From positions 2,275,705 to 2,339,704 of the forward strand of contig CAWIWV010000001.1 in NCBI GenBank assembly GCA_963839925.1: DNA of 64,000 nucleotides, given 5' to 3'. Positions 25,759 through 33,969 of the stretch are shown piece by piece. The notes beneath the pieces are model-generated. The model saw only the letters and a list, made by a program, of their open reading frames with translations, did not search any database and was not told where the DNA came from. The translations under genes and the position numbers were made by a program. The DNA is from Bog-756 sp963839925. Its GTDB lineage: Bacteria > Actinomycetota > Acidimicrobiia > Acidimicrobiales > RAAP-2. Position 1 is the stretch's first letter; the number at the start of each line of letters is the position of its first letter.

Positions 25759-26700
25759 ATGCCCAGCACGCGACCAGCACAGATGCCCGACGAGGACCTC
25801 GTCCGGTTGTACCTGACTGACGTCGCGCGTTATCCGCTGCTCACGAAAGACGACGAGGCTCGGTTGGCCCAAGAAGCGGAAGCGGGACGCGAGCGCTCTG
25901 CCGAGCTGACTGCGGATGGGGCCTGCGGCCCAGACCGTGCCCGTGAACTGCTTCGAACCGCGCGGAGGGGGGATGCTGCAGTAGAGGCCTTCATCAACTG
26001 CAACCTCCGACTGGTGGTGTCGATCGCCAAGAGGTACCAAGGCGCTGATTTGCCCCTGCTCGACCTGGTCCAGGAAGGCAACCTCGGCTTGATCCGCGCC
26101 GTCGAGAAGTTCGACTGGCGAAAGGGCTTCAAGTTCTCGACCTATGCCACCTGGTGGATCCGCCAGGCGATCTCCCGGGGGATCGCCAACAGCCGCACCA
26201 TCCGGCTGCCCATGCACGCGAGCGAGCTCCTCAACCAGACGCTCAAGAGCCGGGCTCGTCTTGAAGCCCGGCTGGGCCGGCGACCGAGTGTTTCCGAGTT
26301 GGCAGCTGACCTCGAAGTCAGCACTGAGAGAGTCGCCGACGTCCTCCGTCACGCGTGCAAGCCCGGCTCGCTCTCTGAGCCATTGGGCCATGACGGCGAC
26401 GCCGAGCAGGGGGATCTTCTGGAAGACCGAGCGGCGGTCTCTCCGTCGGAGGCGGCGGCCGCCGCTCTGCTGCCCGGAGAAGTGGCAAAGATGCTCGTGA
26501 CCCTCAATGATCGGGAGCGAGAGATCATCCGGCTCAGGTTCGGACTGGACCGCTGCGAGCCACAAACCCTCGAGGAGGTCGGCGTCTGCTTCGGCCTCAC
26601 CCGCGAACGGATCCGCCAGATAGAAGCCCGTGCCATGTCGAAGCTGCGGCACCCCAAGGCACAAGGGGATCTCCACGATCTCTTGAACGAGTGCAGCTGA
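25759..26700 (+). CDS. group 2 sigma-70-family RNA polymerase sigma factor
   Basis: A 313-residue sigma factor lacking the long region 1.1 of the housekeeping protein. Region 1.2 is DLVRLYLTDVARYPLLT and region 2 contains NLRLVVSIAKRYQG, DLVQEGNLGLIRAVEKFDW and FKFSTYATWWIRQAI. Region 3 includes IRLPMHASELLNQ, and region 4 has LNDREREIIRLRFGLD with the helix-turn-helix TLEEVGVCFGLTRERIRQIE. This architecture matches HrdA/SigB-type non-essential sigma factors that act in stress or stationary phase. No anti-sigma gene is adjacent. The ATG at 25759 follows GGAGATGAGG. Confidence 0.92.
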   Translation: MPSTRPAQMPDEDLVRLYLTDVARYPLLTKDDEARLAQEAEAGRERSAELTADGACGPDRARELLRTARRGDAAVEAFINCNLRLVVSIAKRYQGADLPLLDLVQEGNLGLIRAVEKFDWRKGFKFSTYATWWIRQAISRGIANSRTIRLPMHASELLNQTLKSRARLEARLGRRPSVSELAADLEVSTERVADVLRHACKPGSLSEPLGHDGDAEQGDLLEDRAAVSPSEAAAAALLPGEVAKMLVTLNDREREIIRLRFGLDRCEPQTLEEVGVCFGLTRERIRQIEARAMSKLRHPKAQGDLHDLLNECS

Positions 26701-26814
26701 CCCTGGGCCGGCTGCCAGGCGGAGCACCCGTCTGACGCAACAGGAATTTTCAAACGAAACCCGGGCAGGTCAATGTTTGGTGATACCCGTGTGGCCCAAT
26801 CTGGAACGATCGGT

Positions 26815-27480
26815 TCAGGGCCGATTGCTCGATCCCACTTCGTGATACGGGTCCCCGCACGATGAAGGCTCGCCGACTTCGCCGTATTTCCGGCAAACCT
26901 CGTCATCGCACCATCCGATGAGCACGTCTCCTTGGTGGACCTCGAGGGTATGCACAGTGCAGAGTGGGACGTCGGGAAGGATGACGGTGACGGAGCACGA
27001 CTCATCGTCTGGATCCAGCCCTCGGGTGAGCGTGCGGCGTGATGGCTCGATCGTGCCCGCCGAAGGCTCATCGCACAGGGTGCAGCCAGGGTGCGTTGCT
27101 TCGGCTGTCATATGCCGGATGTCCTCACGGTACTTGTCCACTGCCAGGATCCGACGCTCGATCTTGTCTGGCTCTGCGGCATCCCTGTCACGAATACGCT
27201 GCTCCAGCTCGTCAAGGCGTACCTCCTCACGTGCGACGAGTCGCTGTCGCTCGGCGCCCTTGTAAGCGCTGAGGGCATGGACGAGGCGTCGATGAGCTTC
27301 GATCGCCCGCCCGAGCTCCAGCGTCCGGGCAATAGCCGAGAAGGACTCGCCTTGCTCGCGCAGAGCGAGTACCTCCGTATCCAAGTTGCGATTGGGCGTC
27401 CGCTGCCTCTTCGACGTCCCGGACGGCTGCAGGGTCTTCGCCCGACTCTGGGATGTCCTCGGGTGCGTTCGCCTAGGCAT
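26815..27480 (-). CDS. hypothetical protein with HTH-like and Cys/His-rich regions
   Basis: A 221-residue protein not recognised. After a basic, probably disordered N-terminus, residues about 37-60 (LALREQGESFSAIARTLELG) resemble a resolvase/sigma-type helix-turn-helix. A charged helix follows (about 75-120). The C-terminal 90 residues contain paired cysteines and histidines (HPGCTLCDE, LCTVHTLEVHQGD, WCDDEVCRKYGE), suggesting a zinc site. It may be a DNA-binding protein with a metal-stabilised domain. The start is ATG 27480. The gene lies beside a small SHOCT-like gene on the same strand. Confidence 0.6.
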   Translation of the reverse strand: MPRRTHPRTSQSRAKTLQPSGTSKRQRTPNRNLDTEVLALREQGESFSAIARTLELGRAIEAHRRLVHALSAYKGAERQRLVAREEVRLDELEQRIRDRDAAEPDKIERRILAVDKYREDIRHMTAEATHPGCTLCDEPSAGTIEPSRRTLTRGLDPDDESCSVTVILPDVPLCTVHTLEVHQGDVLIGWCDDEVCRKYGEVGEPSSCGDPYHEVGSSNRP

Positions 27481-27516
27481 GGAGGATCACGCACCGAATG
27501 GGGTCGCAGCTGGCCC

Positions 27517-27771
27517 TCAACGTAGGAGTCGTTCCAGCTGCGCCTGGATCCCATCCCGGCGCGCTTCAAGGTCCTCGAGCGACACGTCGCCGGCTTCGAA
27601 TTCCCGATGGAGTGCCCCGAGATCCTCGACGAGCTCAGCCTCGCTTCGAGGTGAGGCCTCATGAATGAGCTCCGCTTCGCTCAGCTGACGAGCGGCTCTT
27701 CTTTCTGTTTTGGCGCGGGCGCGTTCAATCTTCTGTTGCTCCCGCTGGCGCTTGCCGAGCGAGCTGCTCAC
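27517..27771 (-). CDS. small basic-helix protein with SHOCT-like C-terminus
   Basis: An 84-residue protein. The N-terminus SSSLGKRQREQQKIERARAK is a highly charged helix found at the start of many uncharacterised actinobacterial proteins. The C-terminal 35 residues (LVEDLGALHREFEAGDVSLE, DLEARRDGIQAQL) fit a SHOCT-like short domain. The GTG at 27771 was chosen because the similarity begins there; the longer upstream frame looks non-coding. It lies 36 bp upstream of the Cys-rich protein gene on the same strand. Confidence 0.6.
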   Translation of the reverse strand: MSSSLGKRQREQQKIERARAKTERRAARQLSEAELIHEASPRSEAELVEDLGALHREFEAGDVSLEDLEARRDGIQAQLERLLR

Positions 27772-28115
27772 GGGACGTCCCGAAGACGACCGGTCAGGCG
27801 CAGCGATGTCCAGCCCTGCAGCGGTTGAGCACCGGCTACGACACCGCAAATGATTCCACGAGGGGCTTCGATCTGAGTGATGGTGGCTCCGTTCGAATCG
27901 GGCCAACTCGCGAATGCTCGAACGGGCCACACCAACCGAGACTGGTGCCAAAGCAAGGCTACCAGCCAGCCCGGAACACCGTCCCCTCTCTTCGTCGGCT
28001 GACGGGATTACTGTCCCGGAAGATCTAGCACTCTCATCATGAGAGTGCTAAACTTCGTGTATCACCGCTTGTTCGCGGCGCAAGAGAAAGCGTTATGAGC
28101 AAAGGAGGAATTGCG
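27772..28115. other. upstream region of the Hsp20 gene
   Basis: A gap of 344 bases between divergent genes. It contains the CIRCE operator (28025-28051) and the Hsp20 ribosome binding site; no other feature is recognised. Confidence 0.5.
28025..28051 (+). promoter_or_regulatory. CIRCE operator (HrcA-binding inverted repeat)
   Basis: TAGCACTC (28026-28033), 9-base spacer, GAGTGCTAA (28043-28051). The consensus CIRCE is TTAGCACTC-N9-GAGTGCTAA; only the first base differs (C at 28025). The repeat ends 64 bases before the Hsp20 start codon, so HrcA repression of this gene is likely. Confidence 0.93.
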
Positions 28116-28562
28116 ATGGCTCTTGTGCGAAGTGATCCGTTTCGGGACGTTGACCGTCTCCTGCAGCAACTCTGGACGGCCCAACAGAGCGGACCCCGCT
28201 CGATGGCCATGCCGATGGATGCGTATCGCAAGGACGACTCGTTCCTGCTCCAGCTGGACTTGCCTGGCGTCACGCCCGATTCGATCGAGCTGACGGTCGA
28301 GGAGAACGTTCTGACCATTTCGGCCGAACGCCCAGTACCCGCAAAGGGTGACAACGTCGAATCGGTGATCGCCGAACGAAGTTTCGGGACGTTCACCCGA
28401 CAAATTGTGCTCGGTAAGACCCTGGACGCAGAGCGCATCGAAGCGAACTACGAGTCTGGTGTCCTCACGGTGGCAATCCCCGTGGCCGAACAGGCCAAGC
28501 CGCGGCGGATTGAAGTCAGCGTCGGATCGGACAAGCAACAACTTTCGGCTTCGGCCGTCTGA
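28116..28562 (+). CDS. Hsp20 small heat-shock protein
   Basis: A 148-residue alpha-crystallin-type chaperone that holds unfolding proteins in soluble oligomers. The N-terminal DPFRDVDRLLQQLW is typical. The alpha-crystallin domain spans about residues 38-130 and contains LQLDLPGVTPDSIELTVEEN, ERSFGTFTRQIVLG and ESGVLTVAIPVAE (the GVLxxxxP signature). The C-terminal tail KPRRIEVS resembles the IxI-type anchor region. The ATG at 28116 sits after AAAGGAGG. The CIRCE operator upstream indicates heat-shock control by HrcA. Confidence 0.96.
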   Translation: MALVRSDPFRDVDRLLQQLWTAQQSGPRSMAMPMDAYRKDDSFLLQLDLPGVTPDSIELTVEENVLTISAERPVPAKGDNVESVIAERSFGTFTRQIVLGKTLDAERIEANYESGVLTVAIPVAEQAKPRRIEVSVGSDKQQLSASAV

Positions 28563-28804
28563 TTGCGGGTGCCGAGGGCGCCCTCTCCGGGAGCATGAGT
28601 TCGGCGCCTACAACGAGTTGTTGACCTTCGTTCAGCCCTGGCATGCGTGAGGGCCGTGCTCCGATGCATGGAGATCGAAACGAAGATCCCGGGACCCAGC
28701 TGTTACGACGAACGCCTCCGAGGACTAACTCGCCGTCGCCCCCCGGGGCCGGGTCCCGTCGCATCGCCCGACGCCGCAAGTGACACTTGAGAAGAGAGGT
28801 GACG

Positions 28805-29671
28805 ATGACAACGATTCCCCATTCCGACGCTCGCGAGACGGAATTTCAGAAACCGCCGCCGGGAACCGATATGCAACTGAGGGTGGCGGGACTGTTCGCG
28901 ACGGCCAAGACATCAGTGCCACCCGCGGGCCGCGCCTCCAGCTGGCACGAGCTGACAACAGTTGTTGGAGATCGAGTTATTGCCGGGGTGGGTCGAGTTC
29001 TCGCGCGGCGCGATTCTGAAGTGGACCCGATCGGCATCCGTGAACAGATCTGGGGGCGGCTGCTCGGCGGCGAAGACATCAGTGATGCGGTCTTGTCCGA
29101 GTTGCAGCGGTCAGAAAGCAACCGAGCCTTGGATCTCGATGTGGCGTATCTGTCTGTGGAGCCTCACAACCGCGAAGTGAGGTTCGTCGCTCGCGGAGAG
29201 GGCATCTCCGCCTTACTTCTCACCGCGGGCGATGCGAGGCCGATGGAGGTGCCGCTTGAAGGGGAACCCCGCGCCGCCTCGGTGGAAATGCCGGTGGGAA
29301 CGACCGTCTTGTTGGCTGCGTACGACCCGAGCTGGGGAACCAGCCTTCTGGCGACCACCTCGCACATCCGCGACGTGGAACTGGCCGGGCAGGAACCGGA
29401 GTCTGCGGTGATCGGGCTCTGCGGGAGGCTTACAGAGGTGCTGCACCCATCCGCATCGGTCGTGTCCGTGCACGCGACTCCACTGGAACGCCTTCCTTCG
29501 GCAGTGCCATTGGACTCGCGTGTACCCGGCACCCGGGTGTCGAGCGCGGCTCTCCCTCCATTCGTCACTCAGCCTGCGCGACCACAGGATGATCCGTCGG
29601 ATCTCCTCCTCGGACACCCCGAAACAGACCATCTTCAGCGGAGGGAGCGAGTGCCCTCGTTCGCGTGCTGA
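28805..29671 (+). CDS. degenerate SpoIIE/PP2C-like protein
   Basis: A 288-residue protein. Residues about 95-215 (LDLDVAYLSVEPHNREVRFV, ARGEGISALLLTAGDAR, MPVGTTVLLAAYDPSWG) follow the strand order of SpoIIE-type PP2C phosphatases (AxYxxVdxxxGxLxxxnAGhxPpLL, then the G-D-xLLLYTDGL loop). The metal-binding TDG residues are not preserved (AAYDPSW instead), so catalysis is doubtful. The last 60 residues are polar. The start is ATG 28805 after GAGAGGTGACG. It is followed 13 bp later by the diadenylate-cyclase-domain gene, so the two are probably cotranscribed. Confidence 0.6.
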   Translation: MTTIPHSDARETEFQKPPPGTDMQLRVAGLFATAKTSVPPAGRASSWHELTTVVGDRVIAGVGRVLARRDSEVDPIGIREQIWGRLLGGEDISDAVLSELQRSESNRALDLDVAYLSVEPHNREVRFVARGEGISALLLTAGDARPMEVPLEGEPRAASVEMPVGTTVLLAAYDPSWGTSLLATTSHIRDVELAGQEPESAVIGLCGRLTEVLHPSASVVSVHATPLERLPSAVPLDSRVPGTRVSSAALPPFVTQPARPQDDPSDLLLGHPETDHLQRRERVPSFAC

Positions 29672-29684
29672 TCCTCGGCTTCGC

Positions 29685-30365
29685 ATGAGCACTGTGTCGT
29701 CGACGCCGCTTCAGTCGGCTCTTGGCGAAATCGACCTTGCTGCGTCCGGAGCCGACCCGGAGGTCTTGGTTGCGGTGACCGAACTTGCGATCGAGATCGC
29801 GCGAGAAGGTCGAGAGGGGCGACGAGTCGGCACCATATTCACAGTGGGCGCCGAAAAGGAGGTACTCCGGCGCAGCGAAACCCTGATTCTCGATCCCTTG
29901 GCGGGGCATCCGGTGGAGAGTTGCTCGATCCATGATCCGGACCTACGGGAAACAGCCAAGGAGCTCGCCCAACTCGACGGTGGATTCGTAGTAAGCGGAC
30001 AAGGTGACTTCCTCTCGGCATGCCGCTATTTCGAAGCGCATCTGCCGGCGGTCAAACAACCACTGGGCTTGGGGAGTAGGCACATTGCCGCTGCTTCGAT
30101 CTCGGCGGCGACAGGAGCGATAGCCATCGTTGTGTCCGAGAGCTCGATCGTTCGCGTCTATTCGAGGGGTCGGCTGGTCAACGAAATTCTGCCCGAAGTA
30201 TGGCTCTTGCGCCGTCACATGTCCCACATCTCACACCCGTTGTTGACCCGCGATGAGGGAGGCAACCTTGCGATCCTTGGGACAGAAGCCGATACGACCG
30301 ACGATCACTTTCACGAAACGCGTCCATCGGAGCCCGATGAAGGTCGCGCTCGGCCGGGGAGATAG
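29685..30365 (+). CDS. DAC (DisA_N) domain protein, putative diadenylate cyclase
   Basis: A 226-residue protein made up almost only of a DAC domain, which makes cyclic di-AMP from two ATP. Visible: GRRVGTIFTVG (strand 1), AQLDGGFVVSGQGDFLSACR (DGA motif as DGG), GLGSRHIAAASISAATGAIA (RHR motif as RHI), and IVVSESSIVRVYSRGRLV. It has no DisA linker or HhH domain and no CdaA-type membrane helices, so it resembles the stand-alone archaeal DacZ/YojJ style. The substitutions in both catalytic motifs leave activity open. The ATG at 29685 fits the family start. The pair with the SpoIIE-like gene is unusual. Confidence 0.8.
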   Translation: MSTVSSTPLQSALGEIDLAASGADPEVLVAVTELAIEIAREGREGRRVGTIFTVGAEKEVLRRSETLILDPLAGHPVESCSIHDPDLRETAKELAQLDGGFVVSGQGDFLSACRYFEAHLPAVKQPLGLGSRHIAAASISAATGAIAIVVSESSIVRVYSRGRLVNEILPEVWLLRRHMSHISHPLLTRDEGGNLAILGTEADTTDDHFHETRPSEPDEGRARPGR

Positions 30366-30465
30366 GTGACTAGACGCCGAGCCACGAGGGCACTACCGTC
30401 CTGAACGACGCTCAGCCTCCCGGATCGACCGTGTCCCAGCTGCCATCGGCGCCAACGGAGGTCCC

Positions 30466-31389
30466 ATGAGTTCGACAAGCACCGCCATCCAGGCCATGAC
30501 TGCCTCGGATCCCTCGGGTGCCGGCCCATCCATTCAAGTCAGCCCCTACCAGAAGGTCGTCACGGCGGCCATCGTTGGAGGTCCTGCCGTCGCGCTCGCA
30601 CTGGTTGTGTGGTGGCTGTGGGGTGCCGCCCTCAATGTGACCGATGTCGCCATGGCCTTGGCCTTCTACCTCATGACTGGATTTGGCATCACCGTCGGCT
30701 TCCACCGCCTTTTCACCCACCGCGGATTCGCCCCGAGACGAGGTCTCAAGATTGCCCTCGCGATTGCCGGCTCATTGGCTGTCGAGGGTTCAGTCACCAG
30801 TTGGGTCGCTACCCATCGACGTCACCACATGTTCAGTGACCGCAACGGGGACCCTCACTCCCCTCACCGCTACGGAGATCACGGGACGGCCCTCTTGCGG
30901 GGATTGGCCTTTTCGCACGTTGGTTGGTTGTTTACCTCGGATGCCTCCGATGTAGAACGCTATGCGCCTGACATGCAGCACGACAGAGACCTCCGGCGGA
31001 TTGGAAAACTCTTCCCGTTACTTGCTCTTGCATCGTTGTCCATTCCGTTTGGGATTGGCTACGCCCTGTCTGGTTCGTGGGTCGGAGCGATTATGGCGCT
31101 CGTATGGGCCGGACTGGTACGAATGGCGGTGCTCCACCATGTGACGTGGTCCGTGAATTCCCTGTGTCACACATTCGGTCGACGCAGCGAAGGTACAAGC
31201 GACAAGAGCACCAACCTCTGGCCGCTCGCCGTGCTCTCGCTCGGGGACAACTGGCACAACGTGCACCACGCCCACCCCAGCTGGGCTCGGCACGGGGCGC
31301 ATCGGGGCATGGTCGATCCATCAGCATGGCTCATCAAGCTCTTCGAACGACGAGGATGGGCCGCCCGCGTACGCTGGCCGGCCCCCTGA
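30466..31389 (+). CDS. acyl-CoA/fatty-acid desaturase
   Basis: A 307-residue membrane di-iron desaturase that puts a double bond (usually delta-9) into fatty acyl chains. The three histidine boxes are clear: HRLFTHRGF, HRRHHMFSD and WHNVHHAHP. About four membrane spans flank them (for example VVWWLWGAALNVTDVAMALA and YLMTGFGITVGF). The N-terminus is polar, with no fused cytochrome b5 or ferredoxin domain. The ATG at 30466 follows ACGGAGGTCCC. Its place after stress genes suggests membrane-fluidity adjustment (inference). Confidence 0.92.
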   Translation: MSSTSTAIQAMTASDPSGAGPSIQVSPYQKVVTAAIVGGPAVALALVVWWLWGAALNVTDVAMALAFYLMTGFGITVGFHRLFTHRGFAPRRGLKIALAIAGSLAVEGSVTSWVATHRRHHMFSDRNGDPHSPHRYGDHGTALLRGLAFSHVGWLFTSDASDVERYAPDMQHDRDLRRIGKLFPLLALASLSIPFGIGYALSGSWVGAIMALVWAGLVRMAVLHHVTWSVNSLCHTFGRRSEGTSDKSTNLWPLAVLSLGDNWHNVHHAHPSWARHGAHRGMVDPSAWLIKLFERRGWAARVRWPAP

Positions 31390-31756
31390 CGCGGCGCATA
31401 ACTGCTGTGTCCTACGACCTGGACTACAGGCCGCAGTCACCGCACCAAGTCCCAAGATGAAGCAGACAAGAGTCGACGATCCGCCGTGCAAGCACCAGAT
31501 CAGTGTCGTCGAATATCAAGCGGCGAGCAGGTGAATGCTCGTGGGCCACTCGTGTAAGTGCCGATCAGGGCGCTCTTCCGTTGAATGAGGCAGGGCCCAT
31601 CTCACTGTGGGCCTGAGCCATCAGCGATGGTTGGCGCTGCGAAGGCTCAAAATGAGGTTCCTAACAAGAGGATTCGACAACTCGGCAACGAGGATATGCA
31701 AGCGACTCGAGAGCGTTTCCCCTGGTAGATCGGTGTTCGAGCAATGTCCACTCCGG

Positions 31757-31791
31757 TCCACTCTGTGATGTCTCGGGATTTCTGGGACAGA
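31757..31791. repeat. 35-nt direct repeat, right copy (IS481-type end)
   Basis: TCCACTC followed by TGTGATGTCTCGGGATTTCT and GGGACAGA. It differs from the copy at 7034-7068 at one base only and has the same orientation; 24.7 kb lies between them. Confidence 0.75.
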
Positions 31792-31897
31792 TGAACCCTC
31801 AGCCGGTAGTTCGCGCGATGCCCTGGTAGTCGACCGAGGGATCGAGGGTCAGTCGTCGAAGTAGTTCTCCGTCATTGGCGATGGCTCGTATGTCCAG
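31764..31897 (-). mobile_element. IS481-type transposase C-terminal remnant (3)
   Basis: Minus-strand 31897 to 31799 encodes LDIRAIANDGELLRRLTLDP then SVDYQGIARTTG and a stop, clearly the C-terminal signature of IS481-type transposases and close to remnant 2 (DIRALSEEGELLRHLTLDP). Just outside the stop is the element end (31764-31791). No catalytic core or opposite end is found upstream. Confidence 0.75.
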
Positions 31898-32079
31898 ATC
31901 GCACCGCAGGCGTCAGTAACCGGAGCAGCGCGCCGCATACGAGAGTCGATCGGACCTCGCCGTCCGTCGCACGTAACATTCCCGGTCGAACCTGGGGAGC
32001 TGAGGCCCGCCTGCGCCGCTGACCCGGAGAAGGCCAGCGGTCGGGGTCGGGTCGGGTCACCGGCGACGAGAGGAGCGGG

Positions 32080-33969
32080 ATGGGAGCTGGCCTGCGGACG
32101 GAAAATCCGATCATCGTCGGCGCCTTCCGGACTGCCCTGTTGCACCAGTTTCTTGTGGTGGTCCTCGTCGGTGTGGTCCTCGGCGTGCTCTGGAACATTG
32201 GTCGGACCGTGTCCTACCGCCGGGCCACCGCCACCGGCAGCCGCTGGGCCGGCACCCCGGGTTCGTGGGCCGGCGTCGAGCCGCCCGCCCGCCGCTTCCT
32301 GCGCATCACCTTCGGCCTCTTGTGGGTGATCGACGGCCTTCTCCAGATCCAGTGGTCCATGCCCTTGGGGCTCCCCGACGGCGTGCTGACACCGGCCGCC
32401 GCTTCGTCGCCGTCTTGGCTACGCCACCTGGTGGCATCGGGTGCCGGCATCTGGTCCAACCACCCGGTCACGGCCGCGGCGGCCACCGTCTGGATCCAGG
32501 TTGGGATCGGCTTCTTCCTGCTCGTGACCCGACACGGGACCTGGTCTCGGGCCGCCGGGGCGATCAGTGCCGGATGGGGTCTGCTCGTGTGGGTCTTCGG
32601 CGAGGCCCTCGGAGGCGTGTTGGGCCCCGGGGTCAGTTGGTTGTACGGAGCCCCGGGATCCGTCCTGTTCTACGCGGTGGCCGGCACCCTGGTGGCCCTA
32701 CCCGACCGGTGGTGGGAGGGGGCCCGGCTGGGGCGTTGGGTGCTGCGGACCATGGGGGCCATGTTCGTGGCCTTCGGGGTGCTGCAGGCCTGGCCGGGGA
32801 GAGGATCGTGGTCCAGTGGGGGGACGGCGGCGTCGGCGGCCAGCCCGCTGACCACCTACCTGTCGCAGATGGCCCACATGTCCCAACCGTCGGTCACCGC
32901 CGCCATGATGCGGGCCGTCGGCTCGTTCCAGGCCGGTCACGGATGGCTGGTCAACCTGGTGGTGGTCGTCCTCCTGGTCGGCGTGGGGGTGGCCTGGCTG
33001 AGTGATGACGTCCGGGTGAACCGGGCCGGGCTCGTCGTCGGCTGGATCTTCTGCGCCGCCAGCTGGGTCCTGGTCCAGGACTTCGGGGTCCTCGGCGGGC
33101 TCGGCACCGATCCCAACTCCATGATCCCGATGGCGCTGCTGGCGTCGGGCGCCTATCTGGCTGTGGTCCGACCCGCCGCGCGGGAGGAGCGCGCGCCGTC
33201 GGACGTGACCGCCGGGGCGACAACGGTGAGCACCGCAGCCGACCCCGTCGGTCGTGCTGCGGCCGACGGTCCCCGCTCTCGTCCCGTGCGGGAGCGCCTG
33301 GCCGCTCTCGACCTCAACGTCCCCCTGCGGTCCCTGCTGGCCGCCGGGGCCGCCGCCGTGATCCTGATCGGGGCCGCACCCATGGTGGCGGCCGCCACCG
33401 ATCCCAACGCCGATCCCCTCCTGATCGAGGCGGTGAACGGACAACCGACGTACGTCGACGCTCCCGCTCCCCCTTTCACCCTGACCGACACCCGGGGGCG
33501 GGCCGTGTCGTTGGCATCACTTCGCGGCCGAACGGTTGTCCTGACCTTCCTCGATCCCGTGTGCACCTCGGACTGCCCGGTGATCGCCCAGGATCTCCGG
33601 GTCGCCGACCGCCAGTTGGGGGCGACCACTGGCGGGGTGGAGCTGGTGGCGGTGAACGCCAACCCCCTCTACACGGGAATCGCCTTCACGGCCGCGTTCG
33701 ACCGCGAGGAGGGACTGAACGACGCGGCCAACTGGACGTACCTGACCGGCAACCGGACACAACTCGAGGAGGTGTGGAACGCCTACGGCGTCCCTTCTGA
33801 GTTATCCCCGGCGGGGGGCATGGTGGCCCACAGCGACATCGTCTACCTGATCAACCGTCTCGGACACACCCGTGTCATCCTCAACGCCGACCCCGGGGAC
33901 GGGAGCGCCCAGGGTTCGTCATTCATCCAGCAGCTGACCCAACAGATCGCCGACGTCGCCCGCCGGTGA
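32080..33969 (+). CDS. multi-span membrane protein fused to an SCO1/SenC domain
   Basis: A 629-residue fusion. Residues 1 to about 365 hold roughly eight membrane segments, including LLWVIDGLLQIQWSMPLG and VNLVVVVLLVGVGVAWL. A variable linker (about 370-410) and one more span (about 425-445) follow. Residues about 458-629 are a thioredoxin-fold SCO1 domain: APPFTLTDTRGRAVSLASLR, copper-binding CTSDC (Cys 495 and 499) and the distal His 584 in VAHSDIVYL. SCO proteins deliver copper to the CuA centre of oxidase subunit II, which fits the oxidase genes downstream. The membrane part has no named function that I recognise. ATG 32080 follows GAGAGGAGCGGG. Confidence 0.85.
   Translation: MGAGLRTENPIIVGAFRTALLHQFLVVVLVGVVLGVLWNIGRTVSYRRATATGSRWAGTPGSWAGVEPPARRFLRITFGLLWVIDGLLQIQWSMPLGLPDGVLTPAAASSPSWLRHLVASGAGIWSNHPVTAAAATVWIQVGIGFFLLVTRHGTWSRAAGAISAGWGLLVWVFGEALGGVLGPGVSWLYGAPGSVLFYAVAGTLVALPDRWWEGARLGRWVLRTMGAMFVAFGVLQAWPGRGSWSSGGTAASAASPLTTYLSQMAHMSQPSVTAAMMRAVGSFQAGHGWLVNLVVVVLLVGVGVAWLSDDVRVNRAGLVVGWIFCAASWVLVQDFGVLGGLGTDPNSMIPMALLASGAYLAVVRPAAREERAPSDVTAGATTVSTAADPVGRAAADGPRSRPVRERLAALDLNVPLRSLLAAGAAAVILIGAAPMVAAATDPNADPLLIEAVNGQPTYVDAPAPPFTLTDTRGRAVSLASLRGRTVVLTFLDPVCTSDCPVIAQDLRVADRQLGATTGGVELVAVNANPLYTGIAFTAAFDREEGLNDAANWTYLTGNRTQLEEVWNAYGVPSELSPAGGMVAHSDIVYLINRLGHTRVILNADPGDGSAQGSSFIQQLTQQIADVARR

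Larger units (their letters stand above)
31390..32079. other. 690-bp gene-poor stretch with IS481 remnant
   Basis: No intact gene is recognised. It holds the right copy of the 35-nt direct repeat, the third IS481-type transposase end and a poorly conserved tRNA-like flank (GTGTTCGAGCAATGTCCA near 31733-31750). The last 180 bases are very GC-rich and lead into the SCO1-fusion gene. Confidence 0.5.

Noticed and set aside
28573..28584. GAGGGCGCCCTC as an Hsp20 terminator
   Set aside because: The palindrome has no loop or T run and such GC palindromes are frequent by chance at this base composition.
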